A DNA stretch of 64,000 bases from Ophthalmolycus amberensis (GCA_024529925.1 JAFEUB010000911.1:625001-689000); one strand, 5' to 3'. Numbered from the stretch's first letter, positions 23,661 through 39,200 are shown. Numbers and translations: made by a program. The notes: a model not told the origin generated them from the letters alone.

Positions 23661-26600
23661 CACGCTAACAAGGCAGATAGCTAGCTAACCCATGAAAAAC
23701 TCCAAAATCACACATAAAAAAACTACAGCTTTTATTATCCCTGACCTGAACTACCACTGTCTAATAGTCTGTGTTATTATTTTTCATCACATGATGGCCT
23801 CTCACACTCTCTGTATTTGTGTTCTGCTACTTGCTTGTTCTCCAGTGGGAAATTCTTTTTTGCATTTACCAATAGGACAGCCAGGCATTATGATGAGCTA
23901 CTGAAGAGCAAACACAGAACATTTCAGCTGCATCCCATTGTCGGAGGCCTGGTCCTCAAGCCACCGATTCACCCCTGCAACTCCTCTAAGAGAACCCCAT
24001 TATAAGTAACGCAACAACAACCCTGACAGCCGCTCTCCTTGCTAACCTCATAAATTGGCTACAGAGGAGGTGATCCAACAGCCGAGAGCATCCTGTTTCC
24101 CCTGCGAATGAGACGCAGTAGATTTGCTCCATCGGCTGAAATCCCCATTATTTTACGATGCAAAATGGGCCATGGAGTGAAACCATTCTCATGCAAAGGA
24201 AAACACCCAAACTGTAAACACGTCGTCGAAAACATCAGGGAGGAGATGAGCAGGAACTGTTTTAACTCTGTATCCAGTGTGGGGTGAATGATGTTCGAGG
24301 TTACAGTTACACAGCGGTGGAGTGTAAACAAGAACATAGGGTTGGGGGAAATGTTAAAAATAGTCCAACCAGCCAACCGGCGATGGACTCAGCTAATATA
24401 TTTGTTCAGTCGCCATACTCTGCAAGTACATTTGCTCAAGTAGTGTACATCAATACTAATTTCAGGTAGCGAGTGTTTCCTTTCTATGCAACTTTATACT
24501 ACACATTTTGTGTACATTTTGTACGAACACAAACACCGTACTGCTAATGCAATGGCAAGATGAAATGATGGAAATCACACAGACTCACACACTCACTATG
24601 GACAGAGGGCACTGTGTACCTAAGGGTACCTCAGGTAGAGAAGCTGCCGGCGGTCTCTGCTGTTCTTGTTCACTCTTCGAAGTTAGTTCGTTGTCACATT
24701 TACGCAGTTTCACAGACAGTCTATCGTTATGCAGCCTGCCACGTTGTTTTACGTACAATGTAATATACTCAATCTGTGCCACAGATAATTCAGATCTACT
24801 CGTCAGCTGGGCATTGTCTGATTAAATCATAAATGAATGAATAAAAAAATCACTACACTCCTCACAGAGCAGTTGGTTTTGATCGTGAAAAAAAAAGCAA
24901 AAACAAGTTTTCCCTCCATATCCTGCAGATTGAATGAAACCCTGCTTCATTTCTTCCTAATGCCATGTCATTAGAACGCCCAGAGAAGGAGTCACAAACA
25001 GCAATGGCATTTTCAGACCTTTTCTTTCGTTAAAGTTCCTAATTTTGTAAACGCCGCACAGGAAATCATGCGACTAAAATCCTCCTTGTTCAGCCAATCA
25101 TGGGAAAAAGGCACATCTATAAGTGGGGTGCCCACCGTAGCGTCGCAAATGACAGTGCGTGGAATGCCATCCATGCACTGTGTCAATTTCAGGCTGAATT
25201 GATTCAAGAGCGATTCAGGGTTTGATTCACCTTTGGCAAACATGACAGGTTTGTTGCTTGTCGCATGCACGACCGATTTAAGTCCAACCAACCGGCATTA
25301 AAAGTCACTGTCAAATAAAAAAGACTGTAGCTGCCGTCGCTCTGATCACTCACTTTGTGTTTACTGATGCGTCTATTAGCATAGATGATCCAATTTAACA
25401 TTCAGACAAGGAACTATGGAATTAATTATTTTTACAATTTTATTCAAATGAACAAATGATTGGTATGTCAACGATTAGTACCCAATCACATCACATTCAT
25501 CATGTCAATGAAACATAAACTGGCATCGACTGTGAATTCCTTCTGACCGCCTGCTACGGCTGTGTTCAGACAAATATAAGAAAGAAAAAAGAAGAGTAGC
25601 GCCTTTCAGCAAAAGAGTAGAACTGCATTCAACATTGGCAGCGCCATCTGTCATTGAGACAGAGGGTAAAATGACTGTTGCCTTGATAACACTCTATGGT
25701 TAGCCAGCATGCTGCAACTTAGGTACGCGGCATGAATGTGGGGTTGGTTGGAACGTTAGTTGACAAGGTAATTTGCAAACGGAAAGCTAGTTAGTATCAT
25801 GGAGCCAACGCCCCAAATATAATATATATATATATACATTACAGATCGTAACTTTGTTCTAAATATGATACATATGATTGTAATGTAACCTCACATCACT
25901 GGTTTGGCTGATGCACAGGATGCAAGCGACAGGATGCTGACTGCAGTTCACTTAACAACCACCGGTGTCATTATTTTCAATAGAAATAGTTTGTGAAAAA
26001 TTCAGGTGTAAAAGATTTGATTAGGGATCGGAAAGGATTCAGACTTGATAAGTGGACTTGATACTGGACTAAAATGCTATTAAACCCCAACCATATAAGA
26101 CAACATCATCATCATCATGCAAGGAAACATATGTTTCTGATGAAAGAAAGAGTATTAACTGGGACGTGTGAAGCAGCTTGTTCATTGGTGCAGCACCACG
26201 CTGCTGCCTGTGTTTGGCTTCTCTCTCTGTTTGGGTTTGTTTGCGTTAATGGAAATTGAGGGTCTAATTCACCTCAGGTCTAGTTCGGACCGTCTCTGGG
26301 TCTTTTACAGACGGGATCTTTTCAGCTACGTTTTCACAGACCCTTGCATCTTTTTGCAGCCCACATCTCTGGTCCAGTCTAAAGCGTAGTTTATATACTC
26401 GCTGTAATGAAGCCGGCGCTGTGCTGCGTTATTCTCCGAAACGCCAGAGGGCGTACAAACAAAATGAACTGTAAAAAATCTAAACGAGTGTAACCCAGAG
26501 GTGCGCCCATAAAATGTGGGTTCAACCGGCAAAAAGTCATAAACTAACCTCCACAATGACGAGGAGGGATTGTAATTTTCTCTAAACTCATATTCATGGT

Positions 26601-26814
26601 CACCTTTATTGCCTTCGTACACACCCTGTTCAGAAACAAGTCCAGTACTACATGCATTATAAATAAACCAAGGTTGAATATTCTGAAATATATTTGATTT
26701 GGCTGCAAAAATATAGACTCAAATTAAGTTTTTTAAGACCTCTCGTGATGACGCGCGCTAGGTAGACGTCAGGATCTACGGCACAAGATATTCACTAATA
26801 CAGAACTTGAGTAC

Positions 26815-26869
<55 letters not shown>

Positions 26870-27080
26870 AAGGAAGAAATAAAGAAAGTGTGAATGGACG
26901 GTCAGAGCGGTGTACCCACTGCGCTAACTGCTCTCTTTTCTCAGTGCAGACTAAAGAGAAGCAATTACCGCTTCCTTCTTCCTGCTGAGCTCCACATCCT
27001 GCACACCACACTGAAGAGGAAGAAAGACGGTGTGTGCCTCGCCTCCACTACTTGTCTGAGAGACACACACACACACACAC

Positions 27081-27122
<42 letters not shown>

Positions 27123-30100
27123 CTGCATGGCTCCACGTGTTTGTTTGTTTTACATCAATTTTATCATGTTTGTTTCTACAGAAGTTATTTGCTCTTGCTT
27201 TCCAGTCTCCAGTCTCTCCTCAGCGTTTGTCTGGCTGTTTATCATTATTTTTGGGGCGCTACATGATGGGTTGTCATAGCAACAAGAAGAGGGGAATTGA
27301 CCCTCCTTTCAGGCTCAGGATTTCGCCATCTCTTTCTCCCTGTTTTCACCTTTAACACACACGCACACACACTTTCTCCATTTCTCTCCTACTTTCTTAT
27401 CTTCCTCTTCTGCTCACACAACTTCCAATCCTCTTGTTTTAAGCATTTGTCGTCTTTTTCATCTTTCTCTCTCTCTCTTTATTACTTCTACAGCCACAAT
27501 CACCTGCTTTGTCAGTGAGAGAAAAATATTTGTTCTACAAGCTGGTAATTCCCTCTTTGTTGGAATTATCTCTCAAACAATTCTTATCAGCAGCCGTTAG
27601 GGAGAGGAGAGTGAGAGTGTGTGTGTGCGTGTGTGTGTGAGAGTGTGTGTGTGTGTGTGCGTGTGGCTGCCAGTGAGCGGTTTCATCTGATAGATGAGGA
27701 ACAGGAGTGATTCTCACTGAGCTGTCAGCTCTTGTCCTTTCTCCCTATCCATCACTACAGCCCACCCGCACCACCTGGACCACACACACACGCACACACA
27801 CACACACATACACACACAAACATAATTTGGCATCTCACAAGCACTTCCTAAAGAAGCATCGTCTAAAAAAAGAAAAAAAAGGAACAGCAGTGTCTTATAT
27901 TCTCACCAATCAGCTTCCTCTGCTATCGACAGGAGCGTCTTGATGGCTCTGCTGAAGTGTCCTTGAGCTCTTAGTACAGACGTCTGTCTAAAAAGTCCAT
28001 GTTCAAGTTCATGTTTGGGGCCCTTATACAAACACTCTAAAAACTGCACAAAAAGACATTGCATTTTCATCGCTGTAGGATACTGGAGATATAAGATTCA
28101 CTGAGCTTTACAGAGAATTTTTGATTAATTTCGAGTTTGTGTTCATAAAATGTTCAATGGTTTGGTTTGTGACTTTGTTCTCGCTCTGTAAATTCTATTC
28201 GATTCTCAAGAATATCCTCCATATGAGATTATACAACGTTATTTCGCCGTACCGCATTTGGACAGTGAGCTTTCTCTTTAATAGCCGCAATTCAGTGGAA
28301 CGCACAGCCCGGCGATGTGAGGAGCTGCAGCTCTATTAGCACTTTCAAAACCAACTCGTGAAGTCTGTTAAAAGCTGATCAGTTCTGTACTCTCTGAACC
28401 TTGAACTCTATCTCATGGTCTTCATGGCTTATGTCAAAAATACAAAGAATATTCCATTACTCAAACTGGGCCATCAACTCTACCCCGCTCACAGGAGCCA
28501 ACAGTGGACACAGTGTTTGATCATGGATAACATGCATTCATCCTTAACCATGTGAGGTAATAAGCTGGAATGACTTTAACTGTTGCTGCTAACAGCTCAG
28601 AGTAAAACACAATGCTGTTATCAACGTTCAGTGGAGAGAGCTGCATTATGGGAAACGAGGGAGAGACAGAAGGAGAATGACACGCAACAATGGTCCCGGT
28701 TGGAAGCTAGACTGGGACGTAAAGGGGCCACCAGGAGGCCCCGTGGATCCATGTTTTTAAAGCTCTCCTTGGTGCAATGATGAAGTCTTCCGACACCCAA
28801 GACTTAAGAACTGTCTGCTGGAACCGCCCTGAAAAGGATCATGTGAATTTGGTTGGTTCTTGCATTTAAAAGGGTGATGTTTATAAAGTAACAAAGAGAT
28901 CAATGCATTTTTTTTATGTGAAATCATACATCCATCTGAAACAACTTTCAAGCCTCTGCAAATTGGACTTTCATACTGAAATGAATGACAACCTATAAAA
29001 ATTCAGCTAAAAACCTTTCAACAGCAGTCAGTCAGCAAAAATGTCTATACAGTACCGCAAACATGCTGCTACACATTTTGGGCCCCTGACAAGAGCTCAA
29101 CAGCAACGCTGTATAATCTCTGTCATGTCTGCGCCTGTCTGTCACCGCTGGGAATCATTTCCATTTCTGCCCCGAGAGTACAACACGTTGTGTCAATTTG
29201 TAGTTAATGAGCTTCGGCTGACGTCTTTTACATCCAACAACATGAATGTTGTTTCAAACATCTCGAAAGGCCCGCGGTAAGAATGAAGACGCAGCGTGTG
29301 AGACTTCACAAGCCGCTTCGTGTTCGGTTAAAGCATCACCGTCCTCCCAATTTGTAATAAAAACAGAGACGTGGTTCATCATTTTTCGTAATGAGAAGGA
29401 TACGATCCTCTCTCCGTCTCCTCAGAGACAGATGGCTCCCTGGTGTAAACAATACCATGTGTGTCTGTCTGGATGAAGAGATGAGCCACAGTGGATGATC
29501 ATCATTCACCCTTATCTATTTTCTGTCTCAGCGGAGAGTGGAATGATATGTAATCATCATCAATCCGCTGGCTGAACATGATAATGTTATTATTGGAGGA
29601 GTGTGGCAGCGCACAATACAATGGGTGCTGAGATGTGTATGTGTGTGTGTGGGTCTATTCTAATGATGAGTAATCCTAGGTGATGGCAGATAATAGCAGT
29701 GTGTCAGGATTGTGAGGATGATGCACTCAGGTGCCGGGCTTCGTCGTGGACCCCCCATCCCCCACCCACCCATCTGAAAACCCATTGCCAGCCTCTCCTG
29801 GTACAATCAGCCCTTTGGGGGTGAGGCCTCATTTGCACAAAGGGTGTTTTATGGTTCCTCTTACAGACAGATATGCTCCTTCACCGCCCGTAATTGATGA
29901 GCATTACCCACGACGGTGCGTTTTTAAGGCAGTGCGATGGTGGTTAATGGCAGATAATAGAACGGCAGCGCAACGAGGTCATCTCCGCACGCCGTGTCGG
30001 CCTTCTTTGCTGTTAATGTTATCACGCGGCGCCCCGGCGGCTCGGCAGATTAACGAATTTACCAGGGGAGCTGTCCGTATTGTGCTAATGCATAGACAGG

Positions 30101-33100
30101 TTTGATGCTTCATTATAAGCATCGAAGTATCTTCTTTTGTTTAAAACCAAGCACTTTAGATGCGAGATGATAATATCTATTGCTTCTCACTAGAAGGAAA
30201 TCCTTTCTATGTCGCCTGACTTCAAAATAATGTTGTCGTCTCCCCAATTTTGTAATTTAAATTTGATTTACTCAAAGTATATTTTCTTTCTGTTCAGCTG
30301 CCATAATCCAGATGGAATAAGTGAGGAGTTGATGAATATGATCACTTTCAGTGAGTGGACTCTCTGCTGCTGCCCTACCCTCTCAATGGTGGAGGCAGGG
30401 CATTGGTTGAGCTACTGCCCCACCAAGAGTTGTGTTGGCCCCCACCATGGATCAGGAAGAATAAGCCGACCCGTTCCATTTTCATTTTGGCTTTCTTTTT
30501 TAACCGTATGTGGTCCAACAGCGCCTCCACATCCCAACAGTGATGGAGTTGAAATAACATGAATAGTATTGTCTGAACTACTAGCAGCGACCGTCCACGT
30601 CTGTTGCTCTTGATGTGAGTCTGCGTGTGATAAAAGGACCCATAGAAGCCTAATGCGTGGTATTTCTAGGTGTTGGGAGAGGTGCTCTTCTATTGTGTAT
30701 GCATTCACTTTGACATTCTGACATTGATTTGAGCCTCTCCACTGTATGGATTAGCCCCACTGGAGTTTAGCCCCAATAAATACTCTGCTGCCGCTAATGG
30801 GTTGAGGTTGTGTAGGTAAGAGGACGACTCAGGGCTGGAAAGAATATTGATTTGAAAAATACATTTTATCTATTTCATTTAGAATCAATATTCTCCTAAA
30901 AGACACTGCAGAAGAAATTATTCTCCCAGTAACTCCAAAGCCAGTAGCTTCGACCCCTGTCTTCACAGAAACAGAATTATGACAAACAGGACATCCGTAG
31001 AATAGATATTTGCAACAATACCCGCAGATTTTATCCTTTGTCTTCACGAAAAGGTGAGCTGCGGTTCTGATAATAATCGGTAAAGCGGTTTGTGGTTCTG
31101 GTGCTTGTTGGCTCATATATCTGTAATAGTTTCACGCAGAGATATATTGACGATATCTCCGTAACCTGTGTCGAATTCTCTTGCTTTCGGGTATCTCAGT
31201 TTTCCGTGTTAGCTTCTAGCTTTGTCTTGGTAGCTACGACCGGAGCTTGTATAGTCGTCTGGCAAAATATGAGTGATAATTTGGTAATTCTTTTAGTTGG
31301 TTGTTTTAGTTGTGTGTTTGGAGTGTGTAAAAATGGCTTACATGATCTTGTAGCCCAGACTTTTTTCTTTAATTAAGGGACAAACAACAGCATGAATAAA
31401 CACGAATACAGTGCCTCCATCACTGTCATAACGTAGGTTAGGATGTTATTGTGAGCAAAGACACATTTAATCACCTACTGAGTAGAGCTCAAACCTCGAG
31501 ATGTTCGCAGACGTCAGGGAGCACCATTGACAGCATCAGCCTTCTCATTACCGGCTGCAGCTTGTCGGCTCAGCCGTCTAGGCCTCGGTCACAGTCAGAT
31601 TTCACCGAAATCAAGCCAGATGTTTGAGACGACGCAAAGTGCTCCACAACGGCAACAAATACACTTAACAGGCTGGAATGGCACTTGAGTTTACAAAGTT
31701 TCACATGGCCTGTGCAGTGTAATGATTGATAGAGCTGTAGAAACGTGTGACAGGAAGAGATTACAAAAAAAAGAGATGCTGAAGAGCGGAGATGGAGAGG
31801 GGAGGGAATGAGAGACTCAACTCAATGTGAGGAACAAATGGATAGAGGAACAGAGAGGAGGAATCAGAGAGAGAAAGTGAAATGGGAGTGAAAATGACAA
31901 CGTGTCAGCTTCCCTTTACTCCTATTCTCCGGGCCTTCTTCCTAATCCTTCCCTCCCTCCTATTTCTCTCCTCATGCAACCAACTATCCACTCCCTCCTT
32001 CTTCACACAGAACTACTAATGAAAAAAAAATCCTTTTTATTTCCATGGGGGATTAAAATGTTTCAATTTGATCCTCACACCCCCCCCCCCCCCCCATCCT
32101 GCTCTCTCTCTCTGCCATGGAATGTGGCATCCTCATAAAAGAGAAGAAGGGAGCGGAAGAGAATGGTCGAAGTTTCCTTTATTAATTTTTTGTCAGCGAG
32201 CAAAGCCGAAGGGCTGAAGGAGGATGAGCGGCAACGAGGCAGACAGTTAACAAGGGACTCTTACACACACACACACACACACACTCCCAACAGCGTGGAT
32301 CCACTAGTGTTCAGTCTGGCCCCGACACTCCTACAGATACACAATCCTTTGCGTTGACAGCTCATTTTCTGTGTTCTCTTATATGAGCTGCTGATATCGG
32401 TCAGCTGAAAATAGAATTTCTGGTCTTTAACTTCATGTGTTTTTTTTTTGTCTGTTCATCTTGGCAGCAGTGAGATTAAAACACAAGATACGGAGATAAG
32501 GTGCCTGGCAGGAATAGAAAACACGACGATTCGTCATTGCACCTCGTCTGTGGTTGGACTGAACACGGATAACGTTAGAATGGATTTTTCTTCTGAATCT
32601 TTGCATGAGAATATCCTGCAGTGTCTGAGAGACGTCAAAAATTAAAATGTATTGGGTTTGCTCATGTGCCAATTTCTATTCAGGGTCACTGGGGACCGGA
32701 TGATATCCCACCATGCATTGGTTTTGAAGGAGCACAATGAGTTGCTCGTCGCTGTTCACACAATGAAGGAAAACCTCATTCAATATTTGACCTCTATGTG
32801 ATGAGAAAAAGAACCCCTGAGCAAACAAATGCCAGCTCCAGAGAGGACCCGGTCTGGGATTTAAACCCAGGTCGCTCTCGCTGTGAGGCGATGCCGCAAG
32901 CCGAGCTACAGTTACAATTTTGAAAACCCCTTCTCTCAGCGATGTGACGCGGGTGTGTGTGTCTGTAGGTAACAGATGTTGTACTAGATGCCAGCTGCGA
33001 GGTGAATAGAAAATCAAACTCGACAGTAAATCAGTGAAGTGTGTTGTAAAATGGGAGCAGCTGTGACGTGAGGCATTGATGCAGGAGTGGAGGGAGGCAA

Positions 33101-36100
33101 ATATCAATTCAAAATGAAAATCACGCTAAGATCAGAGGCGACACTGATGGCAACACTGCTTTGCCAAAGTACAGAGCAGTCGTAAGGGTCAGCTGGCACC
33201 ATAAGGGCTGACCGTATGCACGCTTAACAGAATGGAGAAGTTGGGAAAATGAGTGCTGCTTCAACAGAAGTATGCTTCCAACGCATGACAATGACAGCTT
33301 TAATTACTTCACCTGCTGTGAGGCTGAGTCGATTTGAAAATTGTAGACCAGCTGCTATAATCAAACAACAGAGGGATCTGTATCTGCCAATATGGATCAT
33401 CAATGAACCGGGACTTTTATGATCTGTTGCACCACTAAGGCTGATGTTTAGCAGGTGCAACATCTATCACATTCACCATCTTAGTGTGTTGGCTAACATT
33501 TGCCAATTAGCACAAACCACAAATTGTATTTGGTCATAAACCAAAGTATTGGACGAATTAAGAGTTTGACTTGATGTTGGCGCTACGTGGAAAGTCCCTA
33601 AAGTTATAAGGAATTCTGATCCATTGGGAACACGGATGGACCAAATTTCATGAAGATCCATTCAATAGTTTGAGACGCCACCAATATCAACCTCATGGTG
33701 GCACACAAGGACAAAGTAGGGGATCACCAAAATCATTAGGTTTCATCCTCTGGGCACCATGACTGTGAAACATGTTGACATGTTTAAGTCTGGACCAAAG
33801 CAATGGACCGTACCATCCCTAGACACATGCTGCTAGCATGGCTGAACAAAAGCCTACAAAGAAAATCCCTGAATTGTCAAAATAGTTAATAATCGATCGT
33901 TGATTCGTTTGTGTTGATTGGCTGAATGTTTAACTGACTTTAGATCAAACCCACCTGTAAATCTAAAAGAGCATTTTGTCCCTCAGCTCAGTGCGTCCTC
34001 AGAGTGGGCCACACCTGAACGCAGAATACGTACTGAAGGCCAACAGCTGCCCACAGTTTGAGAGAAAAGCAAGTCCTCAGCAAAGTGTGGTAGTCTTGTA
34101 GAGGAATTTTTGGGGGGGCAGAAAAAGGTGTGTGTGTGTGTGTGTGGGGGGGGGGGGGGTAACTTTAGTGTCATGGCAACAGCAGCCCATGAGGCCTCAT
34201 GGGAGGAGAACAGAGGGATGCTGTAACCAGGGGCAACGGAGTGGTAGCCAGGGTTACTGTTGCCTTGATCTGAGCAGAGGTAAACTGCTTGTTCAGTGCT
34301 TTATTACAGAATATTAAAAGAAGGCAAGAAAGCGATTGTCCTGCTTTATGTGCAGTACTGCTTTGCTCTGTTAGGATTAACTATCACTCTGCTCATTCAT
34401 TATTCGGCTAAATATGAATCTAAATGCATGTGCATTGTAAGCTGTGTCCTAGTGGTGAGCAGGTCAAGAGGTTCACCAATCTCACAAAACAGTGCAGATA
34501 ATACAAAGAAAAGTTTGGAAATCACAAAAAAACATTCAGTCACTGTTTGAGTTTACTCCATCCTGGCTGATTCCCCAAAGAGACCTTTAGGCAGAGTTAT
34601 TATGCACATGACACACACACACACACACATGCAGACACACCCGACGAGGCCACCGTGTTAATTATGAGGGACGTAAATGTCATGTCTTATGTGCCCCTGG
34701 TGCTTTCAGGCTCATAACAGAAGACCTCCACTCCTCCATTAAGACACACACACACACACACACAGACAGTGTGCACAGATACTAATCAGAGCTCACACAT
34801 CCTCTCCTGAGTGGCAGCTCCCGACCGCTGCTCATTAAGAGCGAAAAAGTCAGGAATGAGCAGCCGCTGCTAGATTCTCTCCCAATATGAAGCGCAAAGC
34901 AGAACAAACACCGAGCAGCCCTGCCGCTGATGATCAGCGCTGCCAATCATCCACCGTGGTTGCGCTCGCCATGGTAACCCCACAGCTTTTTGATGCTGAG
35001 GCGCCTCGCTTTTCAAATGCTGATGCCGGCTCCTTCCTCTGCTAATAACGTCGTAATCCAGCAGCGAGCAAATTAGATAATCAGATAATGGTTGCCTCTT
35101 CCAAAAGCTGCATTGTCAGATGTCACAAACTTCCATTAGTTTGTCTCCCGCAAAACTATCGCACAAACAACGCAGGCAGATTCTCTTCAGTTTTGACTGG
35201 ACAGAAACTCTGTAATTGTCCTTGGAAGCGCTGGACAAATGTGAAACAAATAAAATGAATAGTGACATTACAGACATAAGGATAGTATGCTAAACACAGT
35301 GAGATACTAGAGGACATCCACACTTCAGAGACTTTTGGTCCAATTTAAAGTTTGTGTCGTGCGTTGGTAAGTTAGCCCGATAAGCTAACAGAGCTGTCGT
35401 TGTTTTTACCTTTAGTATTCAATCTGACTTGGGCTCAGTTCTTGTGAATCAACGCTAGAATGAACACTACAAAAGAATACATTATCTGCCATAATCAGAA
35501 TAAATTGTTGCGTCAGTTGGAAGGGTGTTGAAGAATGTGAAACACAAGCAAAGTGGAGTTGCAGAGTGGAGTTGAACGTGCGTGTGCCTTTACCAAATGA
35601 AATGATGTCAGTAAATTGCTGAACACGTGTGCGCTGTGAACACTGAGCTGCTCCAGGTAGGTGACTGCAGACTGCGTGGGACACGGTCATTCTATGCCGA
35701 TTGCCGCTGGATCGTCAATGGCGCACCATCTACTGCGCCTCGCCACCCACTCTGACATCATTAGTGTCACCAACATACGAAACCAGCGCAGGCAAACAAA
35801 GAACGCCTGAGGAAAACGCCTCGCAGAGCTGTGCTTCATGCCATGCACCGGCACAACAGTGTAAAGCTGCATCAATTTAAATCACCCTCCTCAACATTTT
35901 TGCGGCAATGTTTCATTTTTTCAAGGACGTATTCTATATATTCTATATCAATTTACAGTTGGTTGATTGTTTTAATTGCACCTGTTTTCCTGCAATTACA
36001 TTTCAAAATGTTTGGAGTAAGATTCAGTATTTTTGGTTCTATACCTGCTACCAGCCGAACTTTTTCTCCGTCCTTTAAATCAACTATCTAATCGATAATA

Positions 36101-36233
36101 CATTATACACACACACACACACACACGCACACGCACTACACTCAACCAATCAATGGGTGTAATCTGTTCAGGACACAATACAGCTCTGATCTCATCACTG
36201 TTTGTTATTTCAGATTCTAAAGGGGATCTTTGG

Positions 36234-36272
<39 letters not shown>

Positions 36273-39200
36273 TGGTTGAAAAGGCCACATCAGTGAAGCA
36301 ATGATTGTCTTCCCTACTTCCAGCACTTAAGTGGAGAATCTGATTGGACTGATTAAAGGCTTGTTTAGTCTCATCATTTCCTTGGCCTTTTGGTTTCAAT
36401 ATTTGTCTGTCTCATAACGGTAATCAATAATTCGCGGGTGGAAAAAGCTTGTCTGATGACACAAACATGCATTTTCTACTAAGGGTTATATTTCGTGCAG
36501 TCAATATTAGGTTTAAGTGCTTTTTGGTTAGTTTGGTAAGTCTATGAACAAGCGCAGTGTTTAGAGGCTTGTTTACACCACGAACAATAAGGTTCAGCAG
36601 GCCATTACATCTTTATGCTTGGGCCTACAACAGAGCTCTTTCACTCCGATTATCATCTTTGTTTGGGAAACCTGTGGTCCAAGGCTCGAAAACTCTCGCC
36701 GGAGGACGCAAACAGGAAGTATAATGTTGCCATGGATTCAGCTAATTCATCTGTGAGCTACAACTTGAGCCCTGATGTTTTGGCATATTTATATATATTT
36801 TTATATATATATATTCATTAAAAATCATTAAATGTAGGTGGGATTACCTATTAGAACTTCCTGTTTGAAAGGTACCCGTGCACTACAGACAGCTTTCACT
36901 GGATTACTTTGACAGTGAAGGAAACTGAAAAACGTGATACGATTCTTATGCAGTCTGACTTATGACTCTGAGAAAGAGTACACATTTGATGCAAATTGCA
37001 GCAATTGGGAAGCTTGAAAGTACCCTCATTGCCTAAATGAGGGCTGAAGGGGAGGAATAAAAATAAAGAAAAAATATTATTCAATGCTGCCATGTCCACT
37101 GGAAAGTCTGGACATGACAACCCTTATGAATGCACTTCAGTTAATACAGACTCTGCACTGATCTTTGTGTGACTGATTTTGCAATGAGGCTTATTTTCAT
37201 AGAAAGGGGCCAATTTTGCACCAAATGTCTGCATGTTACACCATATGAATACGTGCAAATAAGCGCAGGAGCACCGGGACGCCATTGGCTTGGCAGTTAC
37301 GCGGTTTCTTTCAGTCTTATTTGTGCAGGTTTAGCGGACGCAGAAGCCACAGCGAATCCTGTTGTGAATTCGCCCGTGAGAGCTTTACGTGCTTTGGAGA
37401 GGAGATCAGCAGCCGGAGGAAGGATGGAGAGAGGAAAGCCAGTTTAGAACAGGCCCTGTTACACAGGCACGCGGGAAAAAACAGTTTCACACGCTATCTG
37501 AGAGAGAAGTAGAGGGATGCACAGTGAGAGGCCAAGGGAACAGGAAGCTGGGAGAATATGAGGGAAGCGTTGGGAGGACAGGGAGCAGAACATACAGGAG
37601 GGGGTGCAGTGAGGAGAGAGAGAAGGATGAAGGAGCCAAATGCCCACTCATCCCACAGGCGGCTTGCACTGCAGAGAGGGAGGGGAGGGTGGGGAGGGGG
37701 GTGGAACAAAGGCAGATCCAACAGGAGAGACAAGAAGGCCCGGAGAGAAGGAAACTCGGTTGATTGAAAGGATTTCTTTTGACTGATATGAAGGAAGAAG
37801 AAATTCAAACTTCCAATAGGTCTTCCGGACTCTATTTGTTCTCAAGAAAAACTGTTATAAAATCATAAAATATCTGCGGTACAAATGAAAAAAGAAACTC
37901 AAACTTTGGTTGACTCTTGCAAAGTTCAGATATTTTTGAATCTTTTGAAATCCAAAACCAGAGGCTAATAGATAAGACATATCATATTCTACTCTTACTG
38001 TATTTGATTTCAAAATGTTGTGCCCAAATCCAACCATCCTCCCCTCTTCTCCTATCATGCTTCTAGAATTAAGAAATCTGTATCTAAAGGCTTCCATTTT
38101 GTTCAGCTTCTATGCCGTCCAAATACATCAAGTGAACGAGGAGAAAAGAGGCGGGATTGATCCGGACCCAGTGGTGGGCAGAAAAGCGGCAGGTGAGGCA
38201 AACGTCTTCAAAGGGCGTCTTAACTCCCGAGCCTTTGATTCAGACGACCAAGGCGGCGAGCAAAGAGAGCCCAATCCTCTCCGCTCTCCTCCCTCCCGCG
38301 TTCTTTCTTCTGCAGGCCACCAAAGGAACCGGCACACAATCCTTTCACTCTCCGCATCGCATCACTCCTGCAAGTAACTCCTTCACACCTGCCGTCGTGT
38401 GGTTCTGTGCGGTCGTTGCTGAAGACTCAGTTTGTAGACATGTAGAGTGTCCATATAGATGCTATCGTATCACACTGGAGAAAAATGTCTCTTTGCTCCC
38501 TGCTAATTCAGAAGGAATAGTTTGACATACCTCTCCTGTACTGTCCGTACAGTAAATATGAAGCTACAACCAGCAGAGGTTGAGCTTAGCTTAAAGACTG
38601 GAATCAGGAGGCCTCTGTAAAGCGCACTAATTGACATGCTGTACAGGTATCTCGTTCTACGAGTGCTGTAGTGATATGCTCTTTATGTTGAGCTAAGCCG
38701 CTGACAATCACATTTACCGAAAACATACGAGAGTTGTATTGATCTTTTTATCTGTCACTGGGCAAGAAAGCGATCAAGCCCACGTGCATACACTCGTCAA
38801 ACTATTGAGCTTTAATTCCTCATCTCGCATGCTTCATCAGGATCATTTCTAGATGATTTGGTTGAAGACTTTGAAATACTATTTTATGAATGAATTATTT
38901 TCCCTCTGCTACATATTCTGCCCATAGTGTGCTTGACTTGACAATATGATGTATGAAAGATATTAAAGAAGTCTTTCCAGATATCGAAGCGGTAATGTCA
39001 TTAAAGTATGCATATTTTACACACGGATTCATGGATGATAGAGATGCATCTCCACAATGTGGGATGATACACTCGGGTTAACACACTTTAATGTAACTCC
39101 ACATGCGCTTCTCATAACCAGGGTCTTGCTGTCCAGGGATTACTGTACTGCCCATCCTTAGTAAAAGAGCAGTATGATGCTATGAGGATGTTATTGTGTG

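Noticed and set aside
28765..28838. C/D-box snoRNA-like element (ATGATGA at 28777-28783, CTGA at 28829-28832, weak CCTT/AAGG closing stem)
   Set aside because: It lies on the plus strand, antisense to the necab2 host intron, the stem is only 4 bp and not adjacent to the C box, and I know no matching guide. Such boxes occur by chance.
29731..30105. 124-codon plus-strand open frame
   Set aside because: Coincides with the candidate conserved non-coding block. It has no domain and several TAAT motifs, so a regulatory reading is preferred.
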